This document shows, in pieces, positions 62,102 to 64,000 of a DNA stretch of 64,000 nt. Position numbers and translations under genes: made by a program. The DNA comes from Flavobacterium sp. KMS (lineage in GTDB: Bacteria; Bacteroidota; Bacteroidia; Flavobacteriales; Flavobacteriaceae): NCBI RefSeq assembly GCF_000813005.1, contig NZ_JSYP01000002.1, positions 186,001 to 250,000 on the forward strand, read 5' to 3'. How positions within the stretch are numbered: position 1 is the stretch's first letter; every line of letters starts with the position of its first letter. Under the pieces are notes generated by a model. That model had not been told where the DNA came from, made no database searches, and was given only the letters and a program-made list of their open reading frames with translations.

Positions 62102-63346
62102 ATGAATGAGCTTAAAAAGCTTTTAATAATTGGTTTTGTATGGCCTGAGCCTAATTCATCGGCTGCAGGGGGGAGAATGATGCAATTGATTTCAATTTTT
62201 CAAGAACAAGAATTTGAAATTACATTTGCTAGCCCAGCTTTGGATAGTGACTTCATGATAGATTTGCAAGCATTAGGAATCGAAAAGAAATCGATTGCTT
62301 TAAATTGTTCTAGTTTTGACGATTTTATAAAAGAACTGAATCCAACTATTGTTTTGTTTGATCGGTTTATGATTGAAGAGCAGTTTGGTTGGCGTGTGGC
62401 TGAAAATTGTCCTGATACATTACGTATTTTAGATACTGAGGATTTGCACTGTTTGCGCCAAGCTCGTCAAAAAGCATTCAAAGAAAATAGAAAATTTATA
62501 GTTAGCGATTTATTTTCAGAAGAAGTAGCAAAGAGGGAAATAGCGAGTATTTTACGTTGTGATTTGTCGTTGATAATTTCTGAGTTTGAGATAGAATTGT
62601 TAGAATCGGTATTTAAAATTGATACCGCTTTATTGTATTATTTGCCCTTTTTATTAAATCCAATTTCTGAAGGTGTATTAAAAGAATTACCTTCTTTTGA
62701 AGAAAGGACTGATTTTATTTTTATCGGTAATTTTTTGCATGAACCTAATTGGAACACTGTTCAATATCTGAAAGAAGCAATTTGGCCTTTGGTAAAAAAA
62801 CAATTACCAGATGCTGTTTTAAATATATATGGAGCTTATCCTTCACAAAAAGTTTTACAATTACACCAACCTAAATCTGGTTTTTATATTATGGGGCGAG
62901 CTGTTGATGCTCAGGAAGTAGTGCAGAAATCGCGAATAGTATTAGCTCCAATACGTTTTGGTGCAGGTTTAAAAGGGAAACTGGTTGAAGCAATGCAATC
63001 CGGAACACCAAGTGTAACCACAACAATAGGAGCGGAAGCTATGAATGGTGATTTACCGTGGAATGGTTTTATTATTGATGAAACAGAAGGTTTTGTAAAA
63101 GCAGCTGTCGAATTATATCAAAATAAGAATCTTTGGAACGAGGCTCAAATTAAAGGAGTTGAAATTATTAATACGCGTTATTTGAAAGATAATTTTGCGA
63201 CCAATTTTATGGAAATGATTTTCTATTTGCAATCTAATTTGCAATCGCATCGTAATAAAAATTTTATAGGGAGTATGTTGCAATTTCATACTATGAGAAG
63301 TACAAAATATATGTCTAAATGGATTGAGGCAAAAAATAAAAATTAA
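62102..63346 (+). CDS. GT4-type glycosyltransferase
   Basis: 414 aa, GT-B fold. N-terminal domain from LLIIGFVWPEPNSSAAGGRM; the C-terminal domain has DFIFIGNFLHEPNWNTVQYL, LNIYGAYPSQKVL, YIMGRAVDAQEVVQKSRIVL and the donor-site block FGAGLKGKLVEAMQSGTPSV. It lacks a neighbouring glycan cluster. The gene overlaps the 3' end of the convergent AraC gene by 4 bases. Confidence 0.88.
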   Translation: MNELKKLLIIGFVWPEPNSSAAGGRMMQLISIFQEQEFEITFASPALDSDFMIDLQALGIEKKSIALNCSSFDDFIKELNPTIVLFDRFMIEEQFGWRVAENCPDTLRILDTEDLHCLRQARQKAFKENRKFIVSDLFSEEVAKREIASILRCDLSLIISEFEIELLESVFKIDTALLYYLPFLLNPISEGVLKELPSFEERTDFIFIGNFLHEPNWNTVQYLKEAIWPLVKKQLPDAVLNIYGAYPSQKVLQLHQPKSGFYIMGRAVDAQEVVQKSRIVLAPIRFGAGLKGKLVEAMQSGTPSVTTTIGAEAMNGDLPWNGFIIDETEGFVKAAVELYQNKNLWNEAQIKGVEIINTRYLKDNFATNFMEMIFYLQSNLQSHRNKNFIGSMLQFHTMRSTKYMSKWIEAKNKN

Positions 63347-64000
63347 GCCTCCATTTTTCCAAAACCTACTGTCTCTCTATAAATTTGAGGCGAAACATCA
63401 GCATTGGTTTTAAAAAATCGACTAAAGTAATGTTCATCTTCATAACCTAATTCATATGCAATTTCTTTGACTGTTTTGTTGGTCATGTACAATTCTCTTT
63501 TGGCTTCGATTATTATTCTTTCGGCAATTAAATCGGTTAATGTTTTATTGAAGTAAGTCTTAGATAATTTCGCCAGTGCTTTTGGGGAGATATTAAGTAA
63601 TTCGGCATAATTTCCTGCTGAATGTTTGGTTTTAAAATTCAGTTCAATGGCATCTTTCAGATTCTGAAGAATAAATGGTTCTTTAGAGTTAGGAACTGAT
63701 TTCATTTTTTCTAATTGGTCATTTTTTAATCGGGAAGCAGTAATTAAAAATATTTTTAAATAGGAAATCAATAATTCATATTGTGCTAATTCAGCATTTT
63801 GAATTTCGGTTTTCATTTGTTCTAAAACCATTGTAAAAGTTGCTGCAGCCTGTTCTGTAATTATTGTAAAAGGTGGTTGATAAACATTGTTGAATAAAAT
63901 ACCATTACAAGAAACTTCTTTTTGGTGCATGTGAATACAATAGAAATCTGGATGAAAATGAATTGCGATTCCTTCAATTGGCTCACTTACGCAGAGCATA
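63343..64000 (-). CDS. AraC family transcriptional regulator, 5' end outside the window
   Basis: At least 218 codons, open to the window edge. The N-terminal ligand-binding part is incomplete (EGIAIHFHPDFYCIHMHQKE is cupin-like). The C-terminal HTH_18 domain is complete: YAELLNISPKALAKLSKTYF for the first helix-turn-helix and VKEIAYELGYEDEHYFSRFF plus NADVSPQIYRE for the second. The target is not visible. The Met at 63999 is probably internal. Confidence 0.88.
   Translation of the reverse strand, partial: MLCVSEPIEGIAIHFHPDFYCIHMHQKEVSCNGILFNNVYQPPFTIITEQAAATFTMVLEQMKTEIQNAELAQYELLISYLKIFLITASRLKNDQLEKMKSVPNSKEPFILQNLKDAIELNFKTKHSAGNYAELLNISPKALAKLSKTYFNKTLTDLIAERIIIEAKRELYMTNKTVKEIAYELGYEDEHYFSRFFKTNADVSPQIYRETVGFGKMEA

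Overview
The window is AT-rich chromosomal DNA from a member of the Bacteroidota, almost certainly a Flavobacterium or close relative. The evidence is the gene content (S46 peptidase, fused GcvP, MiaE, ExbB/ExbD/TonB, alpha-2-macroglobulin with a TonB-plug-like insert), promoters of the type TAnnTTTG (the Bacteroidota -7 element) instead of TATAAT, weak Shine-Dalgarno sites, and palindromic intergenic repeats of the kind common in flavobacterial genomes. Species cannot be fixed from the sequence alone.

Layout. 1-7.2 kb: a 5'-truncated alpha-2-macroglobulin, a DPP7-like S46 dipeptidyl-peptidase and an outer-membrane beta-barrel protein. 7.2-15 kb: a leftward housekeeping block (hpt, adk, a CorC/HlyC-type CBS protein, obgE), then rightward a PQQ-type sugar dehydrogenase lipoprotein, a helical hypothetical protein, purK, a small membrane ORF and purE. 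15-24.7 kb: an M3 peptidase plus uncharacterised lipoproteins and membrane proteins, ending with a large lipoprotein carrying one CXXCH haem-c motif. 24.7-28.7 kb: the accessory locus of most interest, read leftward: two tandem 57-58 aa peptides that look like DUF1843, a terminator, a radical SAM/SPASM maturase-type enzyme and a family 2 glycosyltransferase. 28.9-33.1 kb: a GbsR/MarR-type regulator with two identical palindromic operators, followed by a tight cluster of membrane proteins, a DUF2071 protein, a TIGR01777 epimerase and an SRPBCC protein. 33-43.7 kb: DUF1090 protein, UbiA-like protein, gcvP, a lipoprotein, a KASIII enzyme, a methyltransferase, a glycosyltransferase and MlaE/MlaF. 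43.7-52 kb: SprT-like, SDR, M28 peptidase, acyl-CoA dehydrogenase, three tandem chalcone-isomerase-like paralogues and a glutamate-type dehydrogenase. 52-56 kb: tonB, exbD/exbB, folC. 56-58.6 kb: tRNA-Val, tRNA-Tyr, an IS element of ISAon1 type and a repeat-rich gap. 58.6-64 kb: an AsmA-like protein, miaE, a GT4 glycosyltransferase and a 3'-complete AraC regulator cut by the window edge.

How the parts fit. Most of the window is ordinary chromosome. The part most likely to hold an undescribed product is 25.5-28.7 kb. Its order (promoter, duplicated small genes, intrinsic terminator, radical SAM/SPASM enzyme) is that of a ribosomally made, post-translationally modified peptide locus in which precursors are made in excess of the maturase. 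The peptides contain no cysteine, so a sactipeptide-type thioether is ruled out. In front of each peptide gene the DNA also encodes the same short C-terminal sequence (GGSEKPxE), as an intact 26-codon GTG ORF before the first copy and a broken relic before the second.
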